DNA of 64,000 nucleotides from Rhodoferax sp. (GCF_012927445.1 NZ_JABBPD010000007.1:248001-312000), one strand, 5' to 3'; counted from the first letter of the stretch, positions 17,444 through 26,667 are shown. The notes: generated by a model not told the origin, from the sequence alone. Numbers and translations: made by a program.

Positions 17444-17850
17444 TCGTCCTCGACACCAACATCGTGCTGGACGCCTTCCTCTTCCATGACCCGGCCACCT
17501 TGCCGCTCAAAGCGGCGCTGGCCAGCCAGCAATTCCAGTGGATCAGCACACAGCCGATGCGCGATGAGCTGGAACGGGTGCTGGCCTACCCCAAGATCGT
17601 CGTGCGGCTGGCGTTCTACCAACGCAGCGCCGCCGAGGTGCTGGCCCAGTTCGATGCGCAGGCACAGTTGGTCGAGGTGGCGCCCAAGGCCAGCGTGACC
17701 TGCAGCGACCCGGATGACCAGAAGTTCATCGATCTGGCCGTGGCCCACCAGGCCACGCTGTTGAGCAAGGACAACGCCGTGCTTTGCATGGCTAAACGGT
17801 TGCTAGCCCTTGATGTGCATGCGTATAAAGCTATTAAGTTGGTAGCATGA
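17440..17850 (+). CDS. PIN-domain putative ribonuclease (COG1569-type toxin), no visible antitoxin
   Basis: 136 residues. The PIN acidic residues are visible: LDTN (Asp5), DELER near residue 42, [13 protein letters not shown] near residues 87-99 and LLSKDN. Such proteins are usually toxins of type II systems that cleave RNA. No antitoxin-like gene lies beside it; it is coupled by ATGA to the THUMP methyltransferase and precedes a UPF0149 gene. The last 15 residues and the end of the frame are supplied by a dispersed repeat copy, so the original C-terminus was probably replaced. Toxin, housekeeping RNase or decaying orphan are all possible. Confidence 0.78.
   Translation: MIVLDTNIVLDAFLFHDPATLPLKAALASQQFQWISTQPMRDELERVLAYPKIVVRLAFYQRSAAEVLAQFDAQAQLVEVAPKASVTCSDPDDQKFIDLAVAHQATLLSKDNAVLCMAKRLLALDVHAYKAIKLVA
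17803..17847 (+). repeat. Dispersed repeat copy 4, forming the C-terminus of the PIN protein
   Basis: CTAGCCCTTGATGTGCATGC, then GCTATTAAGTTGGTAGC. The PIN coding frame runs through the repeat and ends on TGA right at its edge. Confidence 0.88.
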
Positions 17851-17897
17851 GGCGGTCGACACCGGTTGCGGCCCCGCGGGCAGGGCAAAATAGAGGG

Positions 17898-18740
17898 ATG
17901 AACCAAGACTTGACCCCCATCCCTGTGGACCCTTTAGACGGATCGCCCATCCTCACGCCCGCCGCCCTGAGCCCGGACGAGTTTGACGAAATTGACGCCA
18001 TCCTGGACGAGCTGCGCACCCGCTACGACGAAACGCCGCAGTGGGAATTTTGCGAAGGCTTCATGGCGGCGCTGATCTGCTGCCGTCGCCCGATCCCGGC
18101 TTCCGAATACCTGCCCGTGCTGCTGGCGGTGGGCTCGGAAGATGCAACAGGCGAAGAAGACGAAGGCTCGTTTGCCGACGCCGCCCAGCAGATGCGCTTT
18201 ACCGAGTTGTGGACGCGGCGCTGGAACGAAGTGGCCGAGGCCCTCAACACCAAGGTCGAGGCGCTGGACGATGAGGCCGCCTACGAACCCGAAGTGATGG
18301 ACGTGCGTGGCGCGATTGCAGCCTTGCCGGAAGAGGAACGCGCCGAGATGGGCGATGACGCCTTGCCCGCCTTCGCTCAGGTGTGGGCGCTGGGTTTCAT
18401 GTTTGCCGTCGAGGCTTGGCCCGAAGAATGGGCTGCACCGCGCGACAAGGCCGCCGTCAAGTGGCTCAATGGCGCGCTGGACGCCATCGTTGCCCTGACC
18501 GAGGACGATACCGACACCCCAACCCTGTCCGTGTTTGATGAGGAAGGCCCGCCCAGCCTCAGCCTGAACCGCCTGAATAATTTTGCCGATGCCGTCTGGG
18601 CGGTCTACGACCTGCACGAACTGTGGCGCACCTTCGGCCCGCGTGTGCCAACCCTGCACAAGGTGGTGACACCGGGCCGCAACGACCCGTGTTCTTGCGG
18701 AAGCGGCAAGAAATACAAGAAGTGCTGCGGCATGGCGTGA
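17898..18740 (+). CDS. UPF0149/YecA-family protein with C-terminal SEC-C zinc motif
   Basis: 280 residues from ATG 17898. The UPF0149 helical domain (about residues 20-210, with [12 protein letters not shown] and [12 protein letters not shown]) is followed by a SEC-C motif at the very end, [19 protein letters not shown], which binds zinc. The same motif ends SecA, where it contacts SecB and ribosomes. The protein is acidic and its role is unknown; YecA relatives have been linked to ribosome-associated SecA-like functions. Confidence 0.85.
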   Translation: MNQDLTPIPVDPLDGSPILTPAALSPDEFDEIDAILDELRTRYDETPQWEFCEGFMAALICCRRPIPASEYLPVLLAVGSEDATGEEDEGSFADAAQQMRFTELWTRRWNEVAEALNTKVEALDDEAAYEPEVMDVRGAIAALPEEERAEMGDDALPAFAQVWALGFMFAVEAWPEEWAAPRDKAAVKWLNGALDAIVALTEDDTDTPTLSVFDEEGPPSLSLNRLNNFADAVWAVYDLHELWRTFGPRVPTLHKVVTPGRNDPCSCGSGKKYKKCCGMA

Positions 18741-18853
18741 AGGCAGCAGCGGCCGGGGCTTGAATGCCTCGGCTTGGCCGCTCCTATGGTCCGTTCTATT
18801 TACAGCCCCCGTGTTATTTGAACGGGGTCGATCATTTCAACTAGGCTGATGAT

Positions 18854-19756
18854 ATGGCGGATTCCGTTCTAAAGACAAACTGTAGAACTTGTGGCCTGCG
18901 AACGCGGCACAAAATTTTATTTTCGCTGGAAAAGAAAGGCGATGCCGACTTCTACAACGAATTAGACACTTGGCAGACTCTTGAATGTCTAGGGTGTGAG
19001 ACAGTTGGGTTTCGGCACCGGTATGACGATTTTGAGAAAGTCAAAGAATCACTAAGCGGTAAGGCAACCCACGAGATCAAGATCAATCTGTTCCCTAAGA
19101 CCGTGATCGGGCACCGAAAGCTGCAGTACCTATACGCGGTTCCCGCAGTTATAAGAAAGGTGTATACGCAAACGTTAGCTTCGTACGCTGGCGATGCCTC
19201 CATCATTGCAAGTATTGGGTTACGTGCGACGATAGAAGCGGTGTGCAATCATCTAAAGATTTCAGGAACGTCTCTTGAAAAGCGCATTGACTTGCTGTTC
19301 AAAAATGGCAGCATATCCAGCAGTGACAAAAAGAGACTGCACGCCATTCGATTCTTGGGCAATGACGCGGCTCACGAAATTCTAGAGCCTAAAGAAACCG
19401 AACTGCGGGTCGCTTTTGAAATTATTGAGCATCTGATTAATTCGGTTTTCATACTTGAGTACCGTGCAAAAAGGTTGGATATTCCAGTCGATACCTATGC
19501 AGAATTTCTCAGCCTTGTGGAAGATTGCGCAGGTAATTCGACGGCTCAATCCGCGGAAAGTCTCCCCAGCATTTTGGGCCGACACAGGAGACGACTTGGG
19601 TCGGAATTGTTGGAGTTTGAGACAAGGCTGGGTTCTCAGATCACAGCAGGTGAAATTGCTTTCCTCAAGCTAGATTCTGTGCAAACCATCGACGGAAAAG
19701 CCGTTCAGCTATATCTTGTGGATCATGAGGCTTTGACAGACGACATCCCTTTCTAA
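18854..19756 (+). CDS. DUF4145-domain protein with N-terminal zinc ribbon
   Basis: 300 residues. Four cysteines in two CxxC pairs (residues 10/13 and 45/48) form a probable zinc ribbon, followed by the DUF4145 helical core (SIGLRATIEAVCNHLKI ... LHAIRFLGNDAAHE, about residues 115-180) and a further C-terminal domain of about 90 residues that I do not recognise. DUF4145 also occurs attached to restriction enzymes and in other defence-related proteins. Base composition is clearly more AT-rich and codon use less biased than in the neighbours, suggesting horizontal transfer. It stands alone on its strand. Confidence 0.72.
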   Translation: MADSVLKTNCRTCGLRTRHKILFSLEKKGDADFYNELDTWQTLECLGCETVGFRHRYDDFEKVKESLSGKATHEIKINLFPKTVIGHRKLQYLYAVPAVIRKVYTQTLASYAGDASIIASIGLRATIEAVCNHLKISGTSLEKRIDLLFKNGSISSSDKKRLHAIRFLGNDAAHEILEPKETELRVAFEIIEHLINSVFILEYRAKRLDIPVDTYAEFLSLVEDCAGNSTAQSAESLPSILGRHRRRLGSELLEFETRLGSQITAGEIAFLKLDSVQTIDGKAVQLYLVDHEALTDDIPF

Positions 19757-20013
19757 ATCTCTCCATGCTACAAACTGTCGGACACTGAGGTGGCGCATGT
19801 CGGGAGGATTACGATTTGGAATATTGCCACACGGGCCCCTATGTCAGCATTGGGCTCTCGATTTCCAAGTTCTCAGAATCGACCGCTCCGGGGAGCGAAT
19901 CAAGGCTCGAACCAGCCGCATCAATCCAACCCATTGCGCGTGACTGCTGGAGGCCAAGAAACGCGGCGGCAAAGGAATGCGGAACGACCGCAACTGTGAA
20001 GGGGTCAACGCAC
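19757..20013. other. Intergenic stretch without recognisable content
   Basis: About 257 bp between the DUF4145 gene and the dodecin terminator. Short open frames exist on both strands, but none has a ribosome binding site or resembles a known protein. It may be the scar of the event that brought in the DUF4145 gene. Confidence 0.4.
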
Positions 20014-20039
20014 AGGATCGCGGCACACGCCGCGATCCT
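20014..20039 (-). terminator. Perfect 11-bp hairpin downstream of dodecin
   Basis: AGGATCGCGGC and GCCGCGATCCT flank an ACAC loop, starting 18 bp after the dodecin stop. There is no clear T-tract on the minus strand, so termination efficiency is uncertain. Confidence 0.6.
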
Positions 20040-20057
20040 TTCCATGCGTGATGGCAG

Positions 20058-20264
20058 CTATTCCAGCGTGAATCCGACCTTCAGGGAAACTTGCCAGTGC
20101 GCCACCTTGCCATCGACCACATGGCCACGCGTCTCGGTGATGGTGAACCACTGGATGTTCCTTACCGTCTCATGCGCCTTGGCGATGGCGGTACTCACGG
20201 CATCTTCAATACTGACGCTGGAAGAGCCGGTCAGTTCAAGCAGCTTGTAGACATGGTTGCTCAT
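20058..20264 (-). CDS. Dodecin family flavin-binding protein
   Basis: 68 residues, a typical dodecin length. The beta-alpha-beta-beta pattern is clear: [20 protein letters not shown], a helix with [12 protein letters not shown], then WFTITETRG and WQVSLKVGF. Trp36 is the aromatic residue that stacks on flavin in dodecins. These proteins form hollow dodecamers that store or buffer riboflavin/FMN or CoA. GGGAG, spaced 7 bp before ATG 20264, fixes the start. It is monocistronic, with a hairpin after it. Confidence 0.92.
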   Translation of the reverse strand: MSNHVYKLLELTGSSSVSIEDAVSTAIAKAHETVRNIQWFTITETRGHVVDGKVAHWQVSLKVGFTLE

Positions 20265-20412
20265 TGCATTACTCCCAAGAGTTAGTCGGCCTAGTCGACG
20301 AAATCTTACGCGGTTTGCGTGGGAACTACAAACCGGGCAAAAGGCCACGCGCCGCCCAATCGTCCATGACGACGCCCGGCACCAAGCCGCAAATGGGGGC
20401 CGACCGGAAGGC

Positions 20413-21321
20413 CTATTGGCCGTGCCTAAAAAAATCAAGCAGCGCCGCCGCCGTGGCCTGCGGCAATTCTTCCGGGATGAAGTGCCCGGCCGGCAGGGTC
20501 TGCCCCGTCACGGTGCCCGCGCATTGCGCCTGCCAGAGTTCATGCGGTTTGAACAACTGGTGCACCACGCCGCGTTCGCCCCACAGCACCAGCATGTCGC
20601 ACGCAATCTGGTCGCCTCGGGCGCGGCTTTCGCGGTCGTGCGTCAGGTCGATGCCGGCGCTGGCGCGGTAGTCTTCGCATTGGCTGTGGACGGTGGCGGG
20701 CTGGCTGAAGCAGTGTTCGTACTCGGCCAGCGCCGCCAGTTCGATGTGGTCCAGGCCGCCTGCGCCCCAGCCGCCGAGCTTGGCGTGCAGATAGGCCAGC
20801 GGGTTGCAGTTGATCATGGTCTCGGGCAGGGGCGCGGGCTGGATCAGGTGAAACCAGTGGTAGTAGGCGCGGGCAAAGGCGAAGTCCGTTGCGTTGTACA
20901 TGTCGAGTGTGGGCGCGATGTCGATCACGCACAGCCGGCGCACGCGCTGCGGGTGATCGGTCGCCAGCCGGTGCGCGACGCGCCCGCCGCGGTCATGGCC
21001 GCACAGATCGAAGGTGTCAAGCCCGAGCGCGTCCATCACGGCCACCATGTCCTGCGCCAGGGTGCGCTTGCTGTAGTTGCTGTGGTCCGGCAAGCCGGCG
21101 GGCTTGGCGGAGTCGCCATAGCCGCGCAAATCCGGCATCACCAGATAAAAATCCCTCTGCAACTGCTGCGCCACCCGGTGCCACATGACATGGCTTTGCG
21201 GAAAGCCGTGCAGCAACAGCAGGGCCGGCCGGTCGCCCGGCAGGCCGCTTGAGACCCGTGCGTAAATCTGCGCGCCATCGACCTCGAAGTGACGGATTTC
21301 AAACCCTTCAAACCAGTGCAT
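20413..21321 (-). CDS. Alpha/beta hydrolase, fluoroacetate dehalogenase (FAcD) type
   Basis: 302 residues. [10 protein letters not shown] carries the oxyanion hole and GHDRGGR has nucleophile Asp110 with Arg111 and Arg114, which bind the substrate carboxylate. Asp134, His155-Trp156 (YYHWF, halide pocket), a Tyr near 218 and His280 complete the set. These positions agree, from memory, with those described for the Rhodopseudomonas palustris fluoroacetate dehalogenase. The reaction would be hydrolysis of fluoroacetate or other short 2-haloacids to 2-hydroxyacids. It lies just upstream of, and divergent in function from, pncC-pgpA on the same strand. Confidence 0.87.
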   Translation of the reverse strand: MHWFEGFEIRHFEVDGAQIYARVSSGLPGDRPALLLLHGFPQSHVMWHRVAQQLQRDFYLVMPDLRGYGDSAKPAGLPDHSNYSKRTLAQDMVAVMDALGLDTFDLCGHDRGGRVAHRLATDHPQRVRRLCVIDIAPTLDMYNATDFAFARAYYHWFHLIQPAPLPETMINCNPLAYLHAKLGGWGAGGLDHIELAALAEYEHCFSQPATVHSQCEDYRASAGIDLTHDRESRARGDQIACDMLVLWGERGVVHQLFKPHELWQAQCAGTVTGQTLPAGHFIPEELPQATAAALLDFFRHGQ

Positions 21322-21336
21322 GGAGCGCTCCCGGAG

Positions 21337-21843
21337 TTAGTTGGCCAGCAGTTCCACCAGCCGCATCAAGGCGTGCTGCACGGTGGCGGCCCGCACTTGC
21401 GCGCGGTCGCCGGCAAAGTGACATTTCTCGGTCACGACCTGGCCCGGCACGGCAAAGCCGAACCAGACGGTGCCGACCGGCTTGGCCGGGCTGCCGCCGG
21501 TGGGGCCGGCCACCCCGGTGACGGCCACCGCCACTTGGGCATGCGAATGCGCCAATGCGCCCTGCACCATGGCCCGCGCCACGCCTTCACAAACGGCGCC
21601 GGCGCGTTGTAGCAAGCGTTCTTCGACGCCGAGCAGCTCGGTTTTGGCCTCGTTGGAATAGGTGACGAAGCCGCGCTCAAACCAGTTGCTGGAGCCGGCC
21701 AGATCGGTGCAGGCAGCAGAAATCAGGCCACCGGTGCAGCTTTCGGCGGTGACCAGTTTCAGTCCTTTTTTTAACAGTAAATCGGCCATGAGCCCGCACA
21801 ACTGCTGCGTCGATAGCTCTTGTTTGAATAGCAAATTCGTCAT
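21337..21843 (-). CDS. pncC: Nicotinamide-nucleotide amidase (CinA C-terminal type)
   Basis: 168 residues, the stand-alone CinA amidohydrolase domain. AESCTGGL and the later GVAGPTGGSPAKPVGTVW are the family signatures. It deamidates NMN to nicotinate mononucleotide in the pyridine nucleotide cycle. ATG 21843 overlaps the pgpA stop (ATGA), so the two are co-translated, an arrangement common in proteobacteria (thiL-pgpA-pncC). Confidence 0.92.
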   Translation of the reverse strand: MTNLLFKQELSTQQLCGLMADLLLKKGLKLVTAESCTGGLISAACTDLAGSSNWFERGFVTYSNEAKTELLGVEERLLQRAGAVCEGVARAMVQGALAHSHAQVAVAVTGVAGPTGGSPAKPVGTVWFGFAVPGQVVTEKCHFAGDRAQVRAATVQHALMRLVELLAN

Positions 21844-22421
21844 TGAAAAAATCTCCAGCCGGCGATCACCAGCAGGGCGCACGCGGCCGCCACCACGTCG
21901 TCCAGCATGATGCCAAAGCCGGCTTTGCGCCAGGCGGCGGGGTCGGTGGTCGTATTGACGTCGTGAAACAACGCATCGGCCCAGCCGACCGGCCCGGGTT
22001 TGACCGCGTCAAAGAAGCGAAACAGGGCGAACGCCAGCAGCTGAGCCCACCAGCCGGCCGGCGCAATCAGCCAGAGCACCAGCCAGAAGGCGGCGATCTC
22101 GTCCCACACCACGCTGCTGGGGTCGAGCACCCGCATGTTTCTGGCGGTGACGGTGCTGGCCCACCAGCCCAGCGGCAGCGACAGGGCAATCAGCACGGCC
22201 CAGCGCGTGTCATTCATCCACGGTTGCAGCGCCACAAATGCCAGCCAGGCCCACAAGGTGCCAGCGGTGCCGGGCGCCAGCGGGCTCAGGCCGGAACCAA
22301 AACCCAGGGCAATGAAGTGCGCCGGGTGCGACAGCATGAAGCGGGCGCTGGGGCGCACCGGGGCCAAGGGCGCGGACCTGGCCGTTGCCGGATTTTCAGA
22401 AAGGGACTCGTTCTCAGACAT
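21840..22421 (-). CDS. pgpA: Phosphatidylglycerophosphatase A
   Basis: 193 residues from ATG 22421. GFGSGLSPLAPGTAGTLW is the PgpA signature, and DPSSVVWDEIAAFW supplies acidic active-site residues; about four hydrophobic helices place it in the inner membrane. It dephosphorylates phosphatidylglycerophosphate in phospholipid synthesis. Its usual upstream partner thiL is about 5 kb away (27502-28500), separated by an iron-uptake and GST island. Confidence 0.93.
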   Translation of the reverse strand: MSENESLSENPATARSAPLAPVRPSARFMLSHPAHFIALGFGSGLSPLAPGTAGTLWAWLAFVALQPWMNDTRWAVLIALSLPLGWWASTVTARNMRVLDPSSVVWDEIAAFWLVLWLIAPAGWWAQLLAFALFRFFDAVKPGPVGWADALFHDVNTTTDPAAWRKAGFGIMLDDVVAAACALLVIAGWRFFQ

Positions 22422-22501
22422 GGCGCGATTATCACGGAGGGGGCCGGACCTGCCGCCGGGCGCGCTTTCAGCAACGCAGGGTGTTGCAATATTTCCTCTA
22501 C

Positions 22502-22520
22502 AATGAGAACTGTTCGCATT
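22502..22520 (+). promoter_or_regulatory. Putative Fur box upstream of the siderophore receptor
   Basis: AATGAGAACTGTTCGCATT is a 9-1-9 dyad with only one mismatched pair. It closely resembles the AATGAGAATnATTCGCATT form of Fur boxes found before siderophore receptors in Pseudomonas and Burkholderiales. It lies 147 bp before the receptor start, in the region shared with divergent pgpA. Confidence 0.75.
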
Positions 22521-22666
22521 TGCGTTGCGCTTTCCGATCGTTGATGGTAACCATGACGTCGGCCCGGTCGCACCGCGCAACGCCTGCTTTTCGCTTCCTC
22601 CGTTAGCCAGCCATGTGTCTTTTTTGACCGCCTAGCCAGCCACTAATTTTTTCAACAGTGAGCATC

Positions 22667-24787
22667 ATGGCCGTCAAAAAGATCCAACTAGCGCTGCTGG
22701 TCGCGCTGGCAATTCAACAGTTTTCCAACCCTGCCTCGGCCCAAACCGCAGCACCCGAACCCGCCACCGCCGACGCCACCTTGCCCGAGGTGAAGGTCAA
22801 AAGCAGCCGGAACCTGGCGCCCACCTACAACCCGCCGACCGCAGTCAGCGCCACCAAGATCGAGGCGCCGCTGCGCGACATTCCGCAGACGGTGAACGTG
22901 GTGCCGCAAAGCCTGTTGCGCGATCAGGGCGTGCGCTCGATGCAGGAGGTGCTGAAAGCCGTGCCTGGCATCGGCATAGCACTCGGCGATGGCCAGCGCG
23001 ATGAAGTGACGATCCGCGGTTTCACCGCGATTGCCGACCAGTTCATCGACGGCTTGCGCGACGACGCGCTGTATTTCCGCGATCTGTCCAATATCGAGCA
23101 GGTTGAAGTGATCAAAGGCCCGGCATCGGTGCTGTACGGCCGCGGCTCGTCCGGCGGTCTGATCAATCGCATCAGCAAAAAACCCGGCATCAACAAGAAC
23201 GAAGTCAGTACCCAGGTCGGCAGTTGGGGCCAGCGCCGCGGCGAGTTCGATTTGGCGCGCGACGACAAGGACAGCGGCGTAGCCTTTCGTGTCACCGGTG
23301 CGCTGGAGCGCGCCGACAGTTATCGCGACCAGCAGTTCCTCAAGCGCGAAGCCTTGGCGCCCTCCCTGTCCGTCAAGCTCGACCCGGACACCCAGCTGTT
23401 GATTCAAGGCGAATCCCTGTCCGACCGCCGCGTGACCGACTTCGGCGTTCCTGCCTACCACGGCCTGCCGGTCGATGTCCCCGCCAGCACCTATTACGGT
23501 GCGGCGAAAGCCAAGGATTTTGACTACTCCCAGGCGCGCGTTAACGCCTTCGGCTTCACCCTGGATCACCGCTTCGACAGCGAATGGTCGGTGCGCAATG
23601 CCTTCCGCCACTACGACTATTCGCTCGACCGCAATAACACGCTGGTCAGTGCGGTCGTTGAAACGACACAGCGGGCAACCCTGACGCGCAGCAATGTGAA
23701 ACGTCAGGAAGACGGTTACACCAACCAGACCGAACTGACCCAGAAAACCACGCTGGCCGGCATGCCGCATCAGTTGCTGTATGGGGTCGAGATCGGCCAG
23801 CAGAACAAGGACCAGTTCCGCACCTCGGCGGTGGTTGGTACGGTCTCGCTGTTCAACCCCGAACCGCTGGTCGTGCCTTTCACGGTCGCACCGGTCAACC
23901 TCAACAACCTCGGCATTTTTACGGTCGCCAGCGCCTATGCGCAGGATCTGGTCACACTGTCCGAGCGCTGGAAGGCCCTGGTGGGCGTGCGCTTTGACAA
24001 GTTCGGCCAAGAGACACAAGAGCGGCTCGCCGGCAAGCCCAGTCTGGAGCGCACCGACCGCGCCTGGAGTCCGCGTGCCGGTCTGGTCTACCAGCCGAGC
24101 CAGCAACAGTCTTATTACGCCTCCTACAGCAAGTCGTTCCAGCCGTCTGGCGAAAACTTCGCGTTGGCGGCGAACAATGCGCAACTGGAGCCGGAACAAA
24201 CCACGAACCATGAAGTCGGCGCCAAGTTCGACTTTCTCGACGGCCGCGCCGCCGCCACCGTGTCCCTATTTCAGGCCGAGCGCACCAACATCAAGGCCGC
24301 CGACCCGGCCACCAATCTGCTGATTCCGATTGGCACCCAAACCACCAACGGCCTGGAACTGACCTTCAACGGCGATTTGGCGCAGGGCTGGCAAGTCTGG
24401 TCGGGTTATTCCTACCTCGATGCGCGCGTCACCTCATCGATCGCGAAGGACGATGGCCAGTTCATCCAGGGCAAGCGCGCCGCGCTGACGCCGGCGCACA
24501 GCGCCAATCTGTGGTTCACCAAGGCACTGGGACACGGTTTTGGCGCCGGCGCCGGCGTGAACTATGTCGGCGACCGCTTTGCCAATCCGGGCAATACCGT
24601 CACCTTGCCGAGCTATGTCACCGCCGACCTGATGGCCTATTACCGGATGGCCGGCCTCGACCTGCAAGTGAACCTGATGAATATCTTCAACCGCGACTAC
24701 ATCGTGGCCGGACACGGCGCCAGCAAATACCTGAACCTGCCGGGTGCGCCGCGCTCGCTGCAGGTCACGGCGCGTTACAACTTCTAA
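22667..24787 (+). CDS. TonB-dependent siderophore receptor (catecholate, Fiu/BfrD-like)
   Basis: 706 residues from ATG 22667 with a signal peptide ending NPASAQ. The plug domain (about residues 55-165) has the features VNVVPQSLLRDQGV, VTIRGF and EQVEVIKGPASVLYGRG; the 22-strand barrel follows and ends in an aromatic residue (ARYNF), as outer-membrane proteins do. The segment VPAYHGLPVDVP is typical of catecholate receptors. It imports ferric siderophores with TonB energy. A Fur box precedes it and a PepSY-type membrane protein follows within 9 bp, indicating an iron-repressed operon. Confidence 0.9.
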   Translation: MAVKKIQLALLVALAIQQFSNPASAQTAAPEPATADATLPEVKVKSSRNLAPTYNPPTAVSATKIEAPLRDIPQTVNVVPQSLLRDQGVRSMQEVLKAVPGIGIALGDGQRDEVTIRGFTAIADQFIDGLRDDALYFRDLSNIEQVEVIKGPASVLYGRGSSGGLINRISKKPGINKNEVSTQVGSWGQRRGEFDLARDDKDSGVAFRVTGALERADSYRDQQFLKREALAPSLSVKLDPDTQLLIQGESLSDRRVTDFGVPAYHGLPVDVPASTYYGAAKAKDFDYSQARVNAFGFTLDHRFDSEWSVRNAFRHYDYSLDRNNTLVSAVVETTQRATLTRSNVKRQEDGYTNQTELTQKTTLAGMPHQLLYGVEIGQQNKDQFRTSAVVGTVSLFNPEPLVVPFTVAPVNLNNLGIFTVASAYAQDLVTLSERWKALVGVRFDKFGQETQERLAGKPSLERTDRAWSPRAGLVYQPSQQQSYYASYSKSFQPSGENFALAANNAQLEPEQTTNHEVGAKFDFLDGRAAATVSLFQAERTNIKAADPATNLLIPIGTQTTNGLELTFNGDLAQGWQVWSGYSYLDARVTSSIAKDDGQFIQGKRAALTPAHSANLWFTKALGHGFGAGAGVNYVGDRFANPGNTVTLPSYVTADLMAYYRMAGLDLQVNLMNIFNRDYIVAGHGASKYLNLPGAPRSLQVTARYNF

Positions 24788-24795
24788 AGCCAGCC

Positions 24796-25449
24796 TTGTC
24801 CCACACGCTGAACACCCCAAAGCGCAGCCGCAGCCGGCGTGCCGTTTACCTGGGCTGGTTGCGCAAAACGCATCTGTACGTCGGCTTGTGGGGCGCGGTG
24901 CTGGGCTTGCTGTTTGGCGTCACCGGCATCCTGCTCAATCACCGCTCGATCCTGGAAATTCCGGTGGCAAAAACCGTCAGGACCAGCGCGCAACTGCCCT
25001 TGCCGACGCAAGCGCTGGCCTCGCCGCAACAGCTGTCGGCCTGGCTGCAACAGGAATTGAAATTCACGGCGCAGCAGGTGACGCAGACCAAGTCCGAGCC
25101 CGCCAAGCAAATCGTCTGGGCCGATCGCAGCCTGATGCAGCCGGAGCGCTGGAGCATCAGCCTGCACAGTCCGCAACGCGGCGTGGTGGCCGAATATTTT
25201 GTCGGCAATCGCTTCGTCAAGCTGGAGCAGGTGGATGCGACACCGATCGGCACCTTGACGCGGCTGCACATGTCGGTCGGCGTCAGCGCCTTCTGGGTGC
25301 TGCTGTCGGACAGCATCGCCGGCAGCCTGATTCTGCTGTCGATCACCGGCTTGTTATTGTGGACGCAACTGCACACCGTGCGCACCGTCGCGGTGATGAC
25401 CAGCGTCGGCGCCCTGCTGGCCGGGCTCTGGTTTCTCTGGTCGGCTTAG
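24796..25449 (+). CDS. PepSY-associated transmembrane protein (siderophore-reductase-like)
   Basis: About 217 residues from TTG 24796, 9 bp after the receptor. An N-terminal helix (KTHLYVGLWGAVLGLLFGVTGILLNHR) carries the His residues of the PepSY_TM family, a periplasmic domain follows, and two C-terminal helices end the protein. Short PepSY proteins next to siderophore receptors are thought to reduce ferric siderophores or help release iron at the inner membrane. The TTG start is the only sensible one in frame, so initiation is likely coupled to the receptor. Confidence 0.75.
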   Translation: MSHTLNTPKRSRSRRAVYLGWLRKTHLYVGLWGAVLGLLFGVTGILLNHRSILEIPVAKTVRTSAQLPLPTQALASPQQLSAWLQQELKFTAQQVTQTKSEPAKQIVWADRSLMQPERWSISLHSPQRGVVAEYFVGNRFVKLEQVDATPIGTLTRLHMSVGVSAFWVLLSDSIAGSLILLSITGLLLWTQLHTVRTVAVMTSVGALLAGLWFLWSA

Positions 25450-25477
25450 CGCGCATGCGCCGCACCTGAGCGGGTTT

Positions 25478-26452
25478 TCAGGCCTTGGCCAGGAAGTCCT
25501 GCAAGAGGTCCAGCGACTGGTTGCCCTCCCCGATGGCGCCCATGTCCCGCGCCACTTGATCGCGCTGGGCGGCCGTGGCAAAGAGCATGAACAGGGTGAG
25601 ATAGGTCTTGCCGCCGTGTTCGGCAAAGCTCACGGTGCTGCGGAAATGGAGAGCGCCCGCCGGGACATCCACGCTGTGCTCGTACACCAGCCGCTCCGGG
25701 GCGACGACCGCCGCGTACGCCACTTGGTTCGGGTAAGCGACGCCGTCCGGGCCCTGCAGGGTGAAGCGCCAAACACCGCCTTCGCGCGCCTCCATGGATG
25801 CGGTGTCGGTGCGCAAGCCGCGCGGCCCCCACCACTGCACCACCTGCGCCGGGTCGGTCCAGGCGGCAAAGACGCGTTCCCTGGGTGCATCAATGATGCG
25901 GCTGACCAGAAGGTGCCGATCAGCGGCGCCTGATTCACTGATCACCAGCGTATCGAGCCGCTCCAGGCTTTGCGACCAGCCCTCCAGCATGCCCATCTTC
26001 AGCATGGCATCTCGGATCGCGGCGGACTCAAAACGGGTACGGATACTCAACTGGGTGGCTTCGCCCAAGTTGCCGAAGCTGGCGGTCTGAACCATGACGC
26101 CGGCCGGGTTGTCGTCGCCTGGCGCCCGGTTGGCGCGCACCAAGTCGTGCCATGCCGGCGGGTGCTCAGTGGCATCCAGGGTCATCACCAGCCGCTCAAT
26201 TGGCATCACTTCGCGGAACTCGCCGGTGATGGGGTAGTCCACGCCGTCGGCACTGCGCATCACCACGCGGTAGGCGCCGCCCACGCGCACCTCCGCCTCG
26301 CACTGCGGGATGTCAAAGCCGTGCGGCCCCCACCAGCGCCTCAGGTGCTGCACCTCGGTCCAGGCTTGCCACACCAGCGCGCGCGGCGCGTGCAGCAGGC
26401 GGGAGATGAAGAATTCGTCGGCCGCAACGGGCCGCAAGGTACTGGTATACAT
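25478..26452 (-). CDS. Tandem AHSA1 (SRPBCC) domain protein
   Basis: 324 residues from ATG 26452 (a TTG two codons upstream is possible). Two copies of the activator-of-Hsp90-ATPase-like START fold are visible: the first from about residue 12 (ISRLLHAPRALVWQAWTEV with RRWWGPHGF), the second from about 183 (VSRIIDAPRERVFAAWTDP with VQWWGPRGL). Such proteins bind small hydrophobic ligands. Single-domain versions are common and often paired with an ArsR regulator; none is present here. The two-domain fusion probably arose by internal duplication. Confidence 0.82.
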   Translation of the reverse strand: MYTSTLRPVAADEFFISRLLHAPRALVWQAWTEVQHLRRWWGPHGFDIPQCEAEVRVGGAYRVVMRSADGVDYPITGEFREVMPIERLVMTLDATEHPPAWHDLVRANRAPGDDNPAGVMVQTASFGNLGEATQLSIRTRFESAAIRDAMLKMGMLEGWSQSLERLDTLVISESGAADRHLLVSRIIDAPRERVFAAWTDPAQVVQWWGPRGLRTDTASMEAREGGVWRFTLQGPDGVAYPNQVAYAAVVAPERLVYEHSVDVPAGALHFRSTVSFAEHGGKTYLTLFMLFATAAQRDQVARDMGAIGEGNQSLDLLQDFLAKA

Positions 26453-26667
26453 GATCAAGCCTGCTGCACAGGTCGGGACAAAGTGGTAAAACTCATCAGT
26501 CTTCTCCTTGACGGGAAGGGTTGACCGTCAACCTTCCACCGATGCGGCGCCATGGCGCAATTTTTCTAATTAGAGTGACTAAGAAGCAAGTTTTCAAGTT
26601 GAATTTTTCCGGGCGCCAGGCCGGTCTGGCGCACATCTGGGTTTCTTTCATACCGAAGGAGCGTTCC

